The notes below the pieces were generated by a model. It searched no databases, had not been told where the DNA came from, and saw nothing but the letters and a program-made list of their open reading frames with translations. 57,198 nucleotides of DNA from Streptomyces sp. NK15101 (GTDB lineage Bacteria > Actinomycetota > Actinomycetes > Streptomycetales > Streptomycetaceae), in the NCBI RefSeq assembly GCF_020400725.1, contig NZ_JAINVG010000047.1, forward strand, positions 1 through 57,198. Reading direction: 5' to 3'. Shown here piece after piece: positions 7,323 through 14,763 of this stretch (positions are counted from its first letter, which is position 1; every line of letters starts with the position of its first letter). A program made the position numbers and the translations under genes.

Positions 7323-9593
7323 TCAGCCCGGCAGCGGGCGGTCCCGCTGGACGACGGCGTCGGTGTGCGCCGAGCCGTCGGCGACGCTGATCACCCGGTA
7401 GCCGCCCTTGTGGAAGACCCAGTACCAGTTCTGGGCGTTGCCCGGCTGCCGGCCAGGCACGGGCTGGACGGCGTCGACATGCTCCACCCCGGCGAGGGAC
7501 GGCCACATGCCGAGCCCGCTGTCGTCCGTCTCGCGGCGGTCCCGGTAACCCCCGGCCTGCAGGGAGATGATCCGGTACCGCTGGCCCGCGGGCGTGGTGT
7601 GGAACATCCAGTAGTGGTACCGGCCGTCACCCCCGGGCTGCTTGTCGGGGATCGGCAGCACCGCGTCGACGTGGGTGACGGGGTCGGGGGCGGCGTCGAA
7701 CGAGCTCCACTGGCTCAGCGGCCGCGCCCGGTTGCCGTCCACCCTGACCCGGACGGGCTCCTGTCCGTCGACGAGGACGTACCGGTAGCGCTGCCTGCCG
7801 TCGTCGCCCGTGAAGAACAGCCAGTGGCCGGACTCCCCGCCCACCTCCTGGCGGTCCGGGACGGGCCAGGCGGCGTCGACCTGCTTGATGTCGTGCAGGT
7901 CGTCCCAGAAGGACAGCGGCCGCGCGCCCGAGCCGTCGAGTGCGAGGGTGGCGTCGCCACCGCCGACCGAGGAGGTGAGCGGGACGGCCTTCCCGCCCTG
8001 GAAGGCGAGGTAGCGGCCCGGGTGCCCGGGCTGGGGGACCACCGCGTCGACCGGCCGCGCCTGGGGATCCGGCACGGGCGTGACCGACCCGCCCTCCAGG
8101 CGCCCCTGTGCGAGGCCGCGCAGGGTGCTCAGGGAGGGGCTGAAGGCGTACACCGCGCCCTCGGTCCTGACGAACGGACGGAACCCGAGCGTCGTGGTCT
8201 GCCGCTCACCCGCCGCGTTACGGCTCTCGAAGCTGACCTGGCCGTCGTTCACATCGGTCAGCTGCCCGCTCACCATGGGATCGGGGCCCGGCCGGTGCGG
8301 GCGGTCGTGCGGGAAGTCGGGGTCGTTGACCCAGTCGGCCTGGATGAACTCGAACTGCCGTACCAGGTCGGCCTGGTAGCAGACGAAGACGAGCCCCCGG
8401 GGGTCGTCGGCGCCGCCTCCCTCGCCCTGGGTGGGGTTGAAGGGCCGCCCGTAGGGGATGCCTCGGCGGATGATGCGCCGCTCGTCCATGAACCTCTCGT
8501 CGACCAGCTCGCCCCCGTCGACCAGTCCGTCGCGCGGATTGGTCTTGCGCAGGTGGGAGAAGAGCGGGGTGACCAGACCGTCGGGGTCGTCCTTGAAGGT
8601 GATGTCGTTGTCCGGTTCGGGCTCCGGCTTCCCGGCCGGCTTCATCGGGCAGTTGGCGACCGACGCGCCGGACGGCCAGCGGCCCACCAGACGGGCGGCG
8701 AGCCACTCCTGGGTGGTCCGGTCGTCGACCGCCTTGGCGGCCTTGAGCCGCTTGAGCTCGACGCCGACCTGCGCCCACCAGCCGGGCACGTCCTGGTGGA
8801 GGCGGCGCAGGACCTGGAAGGAGCCGTTGCGCATCCAGGCCGGGACACCGGCGGGCCGCTTGCCGTCGCCGGTGGCGTCGACGACGAACTTGTCGGCCGA
8901 GATCAGCCGGGTGCCGGGGTGGCCCAGCACATAGCCGGGGCGGGCCGGGTCCTCCTCCTCGAAGCCGTGCACGCCCGGCTCGCTGACGCCGTCCTTGAAG
9001 CCGAAGTGCTCCTTGCCCGCGGAGTCGCCGGGCAGGGTGGTCCCGTCCTGCTGGAAGACCACGACGGCCCCGGCGCGGGAAGCCGCCTCACGCTGCCGGG
9101 CCAGCTCGTTCCTGAGGTCGTCCTCGGTGTCGGAGGCGATCGTCAGGACGGCGTGCACGATGCGGAAGTGGTCGTAGCCGAACAGCCAGCCCTTCGGGTC
9201 GCTGTCGTCGGTGTCGCCGAGGGCCAGTGCCCGGTCGGACGCGCCCTGGACGAACGCCTCGACCGTGCTCCCGCCGGGCACGGAGTCGAAGATCTTCTCC
9301 TTGCCGGTGAAGAACTGGAGTCCGGGGTGGGTGAGCGCGAGTCCCAGCCAGGTGGCCTTGAGGTGCTGGGGGTCGTCGCCCATCGAGTTGCGCCGGGCCT
9401 CGCTGAACCGGGCGTTGAATTCGGCGACCTGCCGGGTGGTGGCGATCTGCGGGACGAGGACCTCCAGCCAGGAGCGGGCGGCGGTGACGTCGCCGAACTG
9501 GAGGAGGAGCAAGGACATGTTGTCCTTCTTGAAACCGGCCAGGATGTCGCCCTGGATCTCGGTGCTGTCGCGCAGCGTGAGCTGAGCGGGCAT
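7323..9593 (-). CDS. DyP-type peroxidase with C-terminal repeat domain
   Basis: A 756-residue protein. Residues 1 to about 500 are a dye-decolorizing peroxidase: the catalytic motif GFKDG at 198-202 (Asp201), the proximal heme ligand likely His347 in FSHLRKTNPR, then RRGIPYG. Residues about 510-756 are an added domain of four repeats, each with a VDAV-x-P-x-PG/R core followed by aromatic YW/YR strands (such as YWMFHTTPAGQRYR and YWVFHKGGYRV), like a beta-propeller or carbohydrate-binding module. No Sec or Tat signal is visible. It begins 33 bp after the copper radical oxidase gene and shares its operon; the oxidase would make H2O2 and the peroxidase use it. This resembles the known Streptomyces GlxA-DtpA pairing, but the peroxidase here is larger and lacks a Tat signal. 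Confidence 0.85.
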   Translation of the reverse strand: MPAQLTLRDSTEIQGDILAGFKKDNMSLLLLQFGDVTAARSWLEVLVPQIATTRQVAEFNARFSEARRNSMGDDPQHLKATWLGLALTHPGLQFFTGKEKIFDSVPGGSTVEAFVQGASDRALALGDTDDSDPKGWLFGYDHFRIVHAVLTIASDTEDDLRNELARQREAASRAGAVVVFQQDGTTLPGDSAGKEHFGFKDGVSEPGVHGFEEEDPARPGYVLGHPGTRLISADKFVVDATGDGKRPAGVPAWMRNGSFQVLRRLHQDVPGWWAQVGVELKRLKAAKAVDDRTTQEWLAARLVGRWPSGASVANCPMKPAGKPEPEPDNDITFKDDPDGLVTPLFSHLRKTNPRDGLVDGGELVDERFMDERRIIRRGIPYGRPFNPTQGEGGGADDPRGLVFVCYQADLVRQFEFIQADWVNDPDFPHDRPHRPGPDPMVSGQLTDVNDGQVSFESRNAAGERQTTTLGFRPFVRTEGAVYAFSPSLSTLRGLAQGRLEGGSVTPVPDPQARPVDAVVPQPGHPGRYLAFQGGKAVPLTSSVGGGDATLALDGSGARPLSFWDDLHDIKQVDAAWPVPDRQEVGGESGHWLFFTGDDGRQRYRYVLVDGQEPVRVRVDGNRARPLSQWSSFDAAPDPVTHVDAVLPIPDKQPGGDGRYHYWMFHTTPAGQRYRIISLQAGGYRDRRETDDSGLGMWPSLAGVEHVDAVQPVPGRQPGNAQNWYWVFHKGGYRVISVADGSAHTDAVVQRDRPLPG

Positions 9594-9626
9594 GAGTCTC
9601 CCTGAGGGTGTCGGGGACGGACGGGG

Positions 9627-11510
9627 TCAGGTGCCCGGGCGCAGCTGCACCCACTGGGCGGTGCTGGGCACGCCCTCGTCGTCGAGCAGGAACAGCAGGT
9701 AGTAGCCGGGGGGCGCTTCCTCGGCCGAGGCGGGGGTGCGCAGCACGAGCTTGTTGCCGGCGCGGCTGGTGATGGGCAGTTCGAGCCGGCGCTGGCTGGT
9801 GTCCACCGAGTGGGTGGAGGTGATGGGGGCCATCAGGACGGCCCGGCTGACCCGGTCCGGAGTGCTGGTGCTGACCCGCAGGTTGGCGGCGTACCCCTGC
9901 GGGGCGGTGGGGACGCCGGACAGGGCCGGCCGGTCGCCCTGGTGCAGGTAGGCCGGCTCGTAGATCTCGATCGTGCCGTTCATGTCGGACTTCACGTCCG
10001 GGTCGTTGGCGATCTGCTGGAGCTCGTCGCCGGTGACCATGATGCGGCCGTCGGGCAGCAGCACCGCGTTGGAGTGGTAGGCGCGCGGCAGCCGCTGGAC
10101 GGGGCCGAGGCGCCACTGGCCGCTGCTGTCGCGCAGCTCGATCTGCCGGTACTTCTCGTCCGCGTTGGGGTTGTACGGACCGTTGCCGTAGTCGCGGATG
10201 TCGTAGCCGCCGTTGACGGTGAACAGCGTGCCGTCGGGCAGGATCAGCGTGTCGTCCTGGGTGCGGCCGAAGGCGCGCGGGGTGTCCTTGGTCCAGCGGC
10301 CGCCGGAGAACTTGTAGGTGTTGGGGTCGTTGCGGTTGCCGCCGAGGATCAGGACGGAGTCCGGGCCGTTGACGCCGTTGGGCAGGGCGACGGCGGAGCC
10401 GTAGTTGCGCATGCCGCCGTCGGGCCGGTTGGCGAGCTTGCGGCTGGTCTCCTGCTTCGGGTCGAAGACGTACTGCTCGTCGTAGTTGCGCCCGAACCCG
10501 TAGATCAGGCCGTCGCGCAGCGAGAACAGATGCGGGTAGTCGACCGTGAACTCGGCCTTGACGGGCCACCTGTCGAGCGACTGGCCCCGGGGCCTGGCCG
10601 ACGGGTCCAGGGAGACGGCCGTGCCCTTGGCGGGGAAGCGCTCGATCGACTTGGACAGCACGCCCCATCCGACGTCGCCGTGGCCGGAGGTGATGAACTG
10701 CCGGCCGTCGGCGCCGGTGACCACGGTCGGGTACCAGCGGCCCTCCGCCATGTCCTGCTGCTGGAGCCAGGTCTCCTTCCACGGGTCGAAGACCAGCGCG
10801 AGGTGCGCGCCGGAGCCGTGGTTGCCGCCGAGGTTGCCGCCGAAGACGCCCACCATGCCGTTGGGCAGGTAGGAGTGCCCGGCGCAGAAGATCGGCGCGG
10901 GCCGCGGCTCGTCCGTGCCGTCGTCCACCTCGACGACGGGCGGCGGTACGGCCTTGAAGGCGGAGGCCTTCGTGCCCTTCTCCGGGTCCCAGACGTAGGC
11001 GCGTCCGGCGTTGTCGCCGCCGATGACGTCGGTGGGCGCGGTCTCCTTGTTCGGGCTGTCCTCGACGGGCTCGAAGGAGAACAGCAGGACCTTGCCCGTG
11101 GGCAGCAGAGCGACATGGTCACCGAAGTCGGGGCTGGGGAAGTACTCGGTGAACTTGCCCCAGCTCTCGGCGCTGAACGCCGAGTTGATCTCCCTCTGGG
11201 ACTCGGTCAGCCGCTTGAGGCTGCGGGTCCGCATGGGCTGCGAGTAACCGTGGTCCATGGCCCGCATGCCGATGCGGTCACGGGCCAGCTGTTCGGCGGC
11301 GTCCTGGCCGAGGGCTTCCACCTCGGCGGGGCGCACCTCGGCGCGGACCTGTTCGTCGGTGATGCGGACGCCGCCCGACCGGACGGGGGACTCGTGCGCC
11401 GGGGAGGGCTTCGAGCGGGCGGACGGCACGGAGGCGCCGGCGGGCGCGGTGGCGGACAGCGCGATCGCGGCACAGCCGACCGCGAGCGCCCATTTCCCTC
11501 TGCGGGACAT
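9627..11510 (-). CDS. Secreted galactose-oxidase-like copper radical oxidase (GlxA-like)
   Basis: A 627-residue exported protein of the galactose/glyoxal oxidase family: Kelch-type beta-propeller followed by a C-terminal DUF1929 domain. Active-site residues seem complete. Cys209 (IFCAGHSYLPNG) and Tyr260 (GRWYPTVV) would form the Cys-Tyr cofactor, Tyr478 and His479 (RAYHSNAVLLPDG) and His567 (STHSVD) would bind copper. An N-terminal signal (MSRRGKWALAVG followed by an Ala-rich hydrophobic run) precedes a Ser/Pro-rich linker. I chose ATG 11510 because AAGGAG lies just upstream; a longer start at 11561 adds non-conserved residues. It oxidises primary alcohols or aldehydes with release of H2O2. 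It is first in the operon with the DyP peroxidase. In Streptomyces GlxA acts in hyphal-tip glycan deposition; whether this is GlxA or a paralogue is not decided. Confidence 0.85.
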   Translation of the reverse strand: MSRRGKWALAVGCAAIALSATAPAGASVPSARSKPSPAHESPVRSGGVRITDEQVRAEVRPAEVEALGQDAAEQLARDRIGMRAMDHGYSQPMRTRSLKRLTESQREINSAFSAESWGKFTEYFPSPDFGDHVALLPTGKVLLFSFEPVEDSPNKETAPTDVIGGDNAGRAYVWDPEKGTKASAFKAVPPPVVEVDDGTDEPRPAPIFCAGHSYLPNGMVGVFGGNLGGNHGSGAHLALVFDPWKETWLQQQDMAEGRWYPTVVTGADGRQFITSGHGDVGWGVLSKSIERFPAKGTAVSLDPSARPRGQSLDRWPVKAEFTVDYPHLFSLRDGLIYGFGRNYDEQYVFDPKQETSRKLANRPDGGMRNYGSAVALPNGVNGPDSVLILGGNRNDPNTYKFSGGRWTKDTPRAFGRTQDDTLILPDGTLFTVNGGYDIRDYGNGPYNPNADEKYRQIELRDSSGQWRLGPVQRLPRAYHSNAVLLPDGRIMVTGDELQQIANDPDVKSDMNGTIEIYEPAYLHQGDRPALSGVPTAPQGYAANLRVSTSTPDRVSRAVLMAPITSTHSVDTSQRRLELPITSRAGNKLVLRTPASAEEAPPGYYLLFLLDDEGVPSTAQWVQLRPGT

Positions 11511-11742
11511 CAGGCTCCTTAAGAGCGCATGGCAGCCACCCGGGCGGAGCCGGGTGACCACACAGAGTGACTGAACGGGGCGAGTAGATCACACACCGTA
11601 GCGATTCGGGAGCTGGCGTCCGAGCGGAACGATTCGGCATGGCCCGTTGGTGTCTCACTCTGCGTGTCCACCGGGGCGCGGATCGACGCGCTGCTAGCAA
11701 TGGGCCGTCTCCCCTTCCCCTGCTCCAAGGAGGACTACTGCC

Positions 11743-12153
11743 ATGCGCACGACTCGGGCCGCTCTCGCGGCCGTCGCGAGTGCCGTGACCCTGCTCGGCC
11801 TCTGCGCCGCCCCGGCCGCGGCGGACCCGCCCCAGCCGCCGCGCCACATCACCGGCAAGGTGATCCGCGGCGGCGCCGACGGCCGCCCCCACGAGCTGTT
11901 CTGTCCCGCGCCCTTCCAGGCCTACAGCGGCGGCTTCACCCTCAAGGCCCGCAAGGACGCCCGCTTCATCGAGGAACCCGCCGACCTGCTGGAGAGCCGC
12001 CCCAACGACACCGCGACCGGCTGGATCGTCGCCGTGCGCAAGGGCCAGCTCCTGCCGTCACCGCACCCCCACCGCGCGCACCCGCGGATCGAGCCGGCCG
12101 ACCTGGTCGTCCACGTCGTGTGCACACAGGACACGCCGACGCACGGCATGTGA
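11743..12153 (+). CDS. Small secreted protein of unknown function
   Basis: A 136-residue protein with a clear Sec signal peptide (MRTTRAALAAVASAVTLLGL, then an AAPAAA cleavage region near residue 27). The mature part has two cysteines (ELFCPAP and VVHVVCTQ) that could form a disulfide, and no motif I recognise. AAGGAGG at about 11727-11733 sets the ATG at 11743. It is divergent from the copper oxidase gene and followed by a strong terminator, so it is probably monocistronic. Confidence 0.75.
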   Translation: MRTTRAALAAVASAVTLLGLCAAPAAADPPQPPRHITGKVIRGGADGRPHELFCPAPFQAYSGGFTLKARKDARFIEEPADLLESRPNDTATGWIVAVRKGQLLPSPHPHRAHPRIEPADLVVHVVCTQDTPTHGM

Positions 12154-12162
12154 CCGTCCCCG

Positions 12163-12206
12163 CCGCGGGACCGCCGGCGCCTCGTCCCGCGCCGGCGGTC
12201 CCGCGG
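12163..12206. terminator. Perfect 18-bp hairpin
   Basis: Left arm 12163-12180 and right arm 12189-12206 are perfectly complementary with an 8-nt loop (CTCGTCCC). It follows the small secreted protein gene. Confidence 0.8.
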
Positions 12207-12227
12207 TGCTGAACCACCCTGGCCGGT

Positions 12228-13139
12228 GTGCTGCGCGATGTGACGGCTGTCCGATACGTGACCCCGCTGCGGTCCGGCGGCTCCGTGCCCGCAGTCGTGG
12301 AGGCCGACGACCTGGGCACGTACGTCGTGAAGTTCACCGGCTCCGCGCAGGGCCGCAAGGCGCTGGTCGCCGAGGTGATCGTCGGCGAGCCGGCCCGGGC
12401 CCTCGGGCAGCGCTTCCCCGAACTGGTGCTGGTGCACTTCGACCCGGCCGTCGCCGCGCACGAGCCGCATCAGGAGGTGCGCGACCTGCACGGGGCGAGC
12501 GCCGGCCTCAACCCCGGCACGGACCACCTGCCGGGCGCCCGCGACTTCACCCCCGAGATCGCCGGGGTCCTTCCCGTGGACCCGCTGGAGGCGGGCCGGA
12601 TCGTCTGGCTGGACGCGCTGACCGTCACCGTCGACCGTACGGTCCAGAGCTCCAACCTGATGGTGTGGCCGACGCCGGGCACCGCACCGCCGCGGCTGTG
12701 GCTCATCGACCACGGCGCGGCGCTCGTCTTCCACCACCGCTGGGACGGCGCGGACCCGGCCAAGGTGTACGACTTCCGCCACCACGCCCTCGGCCACTAC
12801 GGCCCCGACGTGCGCGCGGCCGACGCCGAACTCGCGCCGAAGGTGACCGAGGAGCTGCTGCGCGGGATCGTCGCCGAGGTGCCGGACGCCTGGCTCACCG
12901 ACGGCGGGTTCGCCACGCCCGACGAGGCGCGCGAGGCGTATGTGGCCTACCGCCACGCGCGCGTGCGGGCGCCGCGGCAGTGGCTGCCCACCGACTTCCC
13001 CAACCGGGACGAGCTCGCCGCCGAGGACGCGCGGCGGGCGGCGAGGAATCGGCGAGGACGCTCCGCGTGGCTCAAGCAGGTCCCCGACCTGCACGGCAAG
13101 CCCGCGGCCGAACAGGATTGGTCGGTGCATCCGGGATGA
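12228..13139 (+). CDS. HipA-like kinase-fold protein
   Basis: A 303-residue protein resembling the HipA-like family common in actinomycetes. The N-terminal lobe has YVVKFTGSAQGRKALVAEVI, where the Lys fits a phosphate-binding lysine, and the C-terminal lobe has NLMVWP and LWLIDHGAALVFHH, where SNLM and DHG stand where catalytic and metal-binding residues sit in this fold. Classical HipA phosphorylates glutamyl-tRNA synthetase, but no HipB antitoxin is next to it, so a toxin role is not indicated. The start (GTG 12228 or GTG 12240) is uncertain because no clear ribosome binding site is seen. Its stop overlaps the start of the SelW-like gene. Confidence 0.7.
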   Translation: MLRDVTAVRYVTPLRSGGSVPAVVEADDLGTYVVKFTGSAQGRKALVAEVIVGEPARALGQRFPELVLVHFDPAVAAHEPHQEVRDLHGASAGLNPGTDHLPGARDFTPEIAGVLPVDPLEAGRIVWLDALTVTVDRTVQSSNLMVWPTPGTAPPRLWLIDHGAALVFHHRWDGADPAKVYDFRHHALGHYGPDVRAADAELAPKVTEELLRGIVAEVPDAWLTDGGFATPDEAREAYVAYRHARVRAPRQWLPTDFPNRDELAAEDARRAARNRRGRSAWLKQVPDLHGKPAAEQDWSVHPG

Positions 13140-13438
13140 CGTCCGAGACCCGCCGGGTCCAGATCGAGTACTGCACGCAGTGCCGCTGGCTGCCGCGCGC
13201 GGCCTGGCTGGCGCAGGAGCTGCTGACCACCTTCGAGGCCGAGCTGGACGAGCTGGCCCTCAAGCCCGGCACGGGCGGGGTGTTCGTCGTGCGGGTGGGC
13301 GACGAGGTGGTCCGGGACCGGCGCGAGCACGGCTTCCCGGAGCCCACTGCGGTCAAGCGGGCCGTACGCGACCGAGTGGCCCCGGGAAAGACCCTGGGCC
13401 ACTCGGAGCGGCTTCCGAAGGGGGACGTCAGCCCTTGA
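13136..13438 (+). CDS. SelT/SelW/SelH (Rdx) family protein
   Basis: A 100-residue thioredoxin-fold Rdx protein. The N-terminus VQIEYCTQCRW carries the C-x2-C redox motif; here both positions are cysteine (TGC) instead of the Cys-Sec of eukaryotic SelW. The central TGGVFVVRV and the C-terminal FPEPTAVKRAVRD are typical. ATG 13136 overlaps the TGA of the HipA-like gene, implying cotranslation. Members are thought to act in thiol redox reactions; the bacterial role is not established. Its 3' end overlaps the end of the malate synthase remnant on the other strand. Confidence 0.82.
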   Translation: MTSETRRVQIEYCTQCRWLPRAAWLAQELLTTFEAELDELALKPGTGGVFVVRVGDEVVRDRREHGFPEPTAVKRAVRDRVAPGKTLGHSERLPKGDVSP

Positions 13439-13650
13439 GCTGCTCGTACGCGGGCAGCGTCAGGAAGTCCGCGTGGTCCTCGTCGAGGGAGACCTCCAGG
13501 AGCAGGTCGTGGGCCTGCTGCCAGTGGCCGGCCGCAAAGGCCTCAGCGCCGATCTCCGCGCGGATGTTCGCCGGCTCCGCGGCGGCGACCTTGCGGGCCG
13601 GCTCGGGCGTGGCCTTCTCGCCGTTCTCGAACTCGACGCCCGCAGGATGA
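13428..13650 (-). pseudogene. aceB: 3' remnant of malate synthase
   Basis: Read on the minus strand, about 73 codons end at the TGA complementary to 13428-13430. They encode the C-terminus of malate synthase A: ARKVAAAEPANIRAEIGAEA, HWQQAHDLLLEVSLDEDHAD, then FLTLPAYEQLKG. Upstream (above about 13650) the similarity stops abruptly in lower-GC sequence, and the catalytic TIM-barrel is nowhere in the window. The sharp junction, next to an excisionase-like gene, suggests that an insertion or rearrangement cut the gene. Confidence 0.8.
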
Positions 13651-13796
13651 CACTGAGCCTTTCCGACCTCACCTGCTCAAACTGGGGTTGGAAAAGCCTC
13701 ACTGACAGCAATACGACTCAGGTACACCATGCCCCCCACAGGCCAATCGGTACGGATGGCCATCGTCGCCCATGCCCCTGACAATCCCTGAAGGGG

Positions 13797-14090
13797 TCAG
13801 CTATTTGTGGCGTCCTGCCAGTTTTTCGCTTCCTTTCCTTTGCGGCAGCGAGCGTTCGGCGGTTGTCCAGCCAAGTGGTCTAGTAAGCAGCCCGGTTCGA
13901 CGGGACGCTGAAGATTGAGCTGATGGATCTTCTGTTGCTCCAGCCATTTGAAGACCTCGGTCCTCTTGTGGAGGACCTTGGCGTTCTTGCCTCGGCCGAG
14001 TTTGTACCCCTTCAAGCCCGGTTTCGACGCTTCCCTGTAGACCCGGCTCGTGGACATGCTGAGCATCGCGGCGACCTCGGAAGTCTCCAT
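13797..14090 (-). CDS. Excisionase-like helix-turn-helix protein
   Basis: A 97-residue DNA-binding protein of the MerR-like/AlpA excisionase type. The N-terminus METSEVAAMLSMSTSRVYRE is a winged helix-turn-helix start, followed by YKLGRGKNAKVLHKRTEVFKW, where the beta-wing and WLE helix normally lie. The last 40 residues are basic and not conserved. Codon use is less GC-biased than in the flanks. Such proteins direct excision by tyrosine recombinases or regulate mobile elements. No integrase lies next to it, so it looks like a leftover of the element that truncated aceB. Confidence 0.6.
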   Translation of the reverse strand: METSEVAAMLSMSTSRVYREASKPGLKGYKLGRGKNAKVLHKRTEVFKWLEQQKIHQLNLQRPVEPGCLLDHLAGQPPNARCRKGKEAKNWQDATNS

Positions 14091-14763
14091 GGGCGAGACG
14101 GCTCCTCGAGGCTGCTCTGAGGCTGATCGCAGTGCCGGGTCGCGCTCTGCTCTGGCCGGATTCAGGAGATTCCTGGCAGCCGCTCTGTGTCACAGCCAAG
14201 GGTCACCGGGCGGACCATGGCCAGGTCGTGAGGATCGTCGGCTTCGCCGATCCGGGATTCGCTGCTAGGTTGCCGCGCCGCTTCGAGGGTTCCTGTGGTG
14301 GCGGGGCCCTCGCGGATGTGGGGATCGGGGGTCGTCGCCGATCCGTCGGGGTGACGGTGATCACGGGGGCTCGTGGGCGAGAGCTGCGTAGGCTTGTGGA
14401 GTCGTCGCGGTCGGTCCTGAGGGGCGGGTGAAGCCCCCCGGCACTCCCCGATGGCGCGTCAGGAAAGTCGGCGAGTGGTCGGCATCGGGCGCGAGGGTGT
14501 CCCGGCTTACCGGGTGCCGGCCGCCCGGCGTCCTGTTCGAAAGGCCTCGGGGGTTGAGACCGCGCCAAGCCGGCCCGTTGCCTTCCCTCCTGCACGGTTC
14601 GGTCCAGGAACGGTCTCGGTGGGCAGTGTCGAAGGGGCCCGACGGCGCAGCCGAGCACCGTGGAGGGCAACGCTGCGATGCTCCGGCGGTCGCCTTCGAC
14701 GGCACACGTGACGTCCACGACGCGCGCCAGGGGATGACCATGACGGCCAACGGGACCGCGGCT
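14091..14763. other. Gap without recognised genes
   Basis: About 670 bp between the excisionase-like gene and the BTAD regulator. Open frames exist on both strands but show no consistent codon bias or known motif. It may be part of the same decayed mobile-element scar. Confidence 0.4.

Noticed and set aside
12228..13139. A HipAB toxin-antitoxin module
   Set aside because: The HipA-like protein has no HipB-type helix-turn-helix gene beside it; its overlapping partner is a SelW-like redox protein.
13136..13438. Selenocysteine in the SelW-like protein
   Set aside because: Both positions of the redox motif are ordinary cysteine codons; there is no in-frame TGA at the motif and no sign of a SECIS element.
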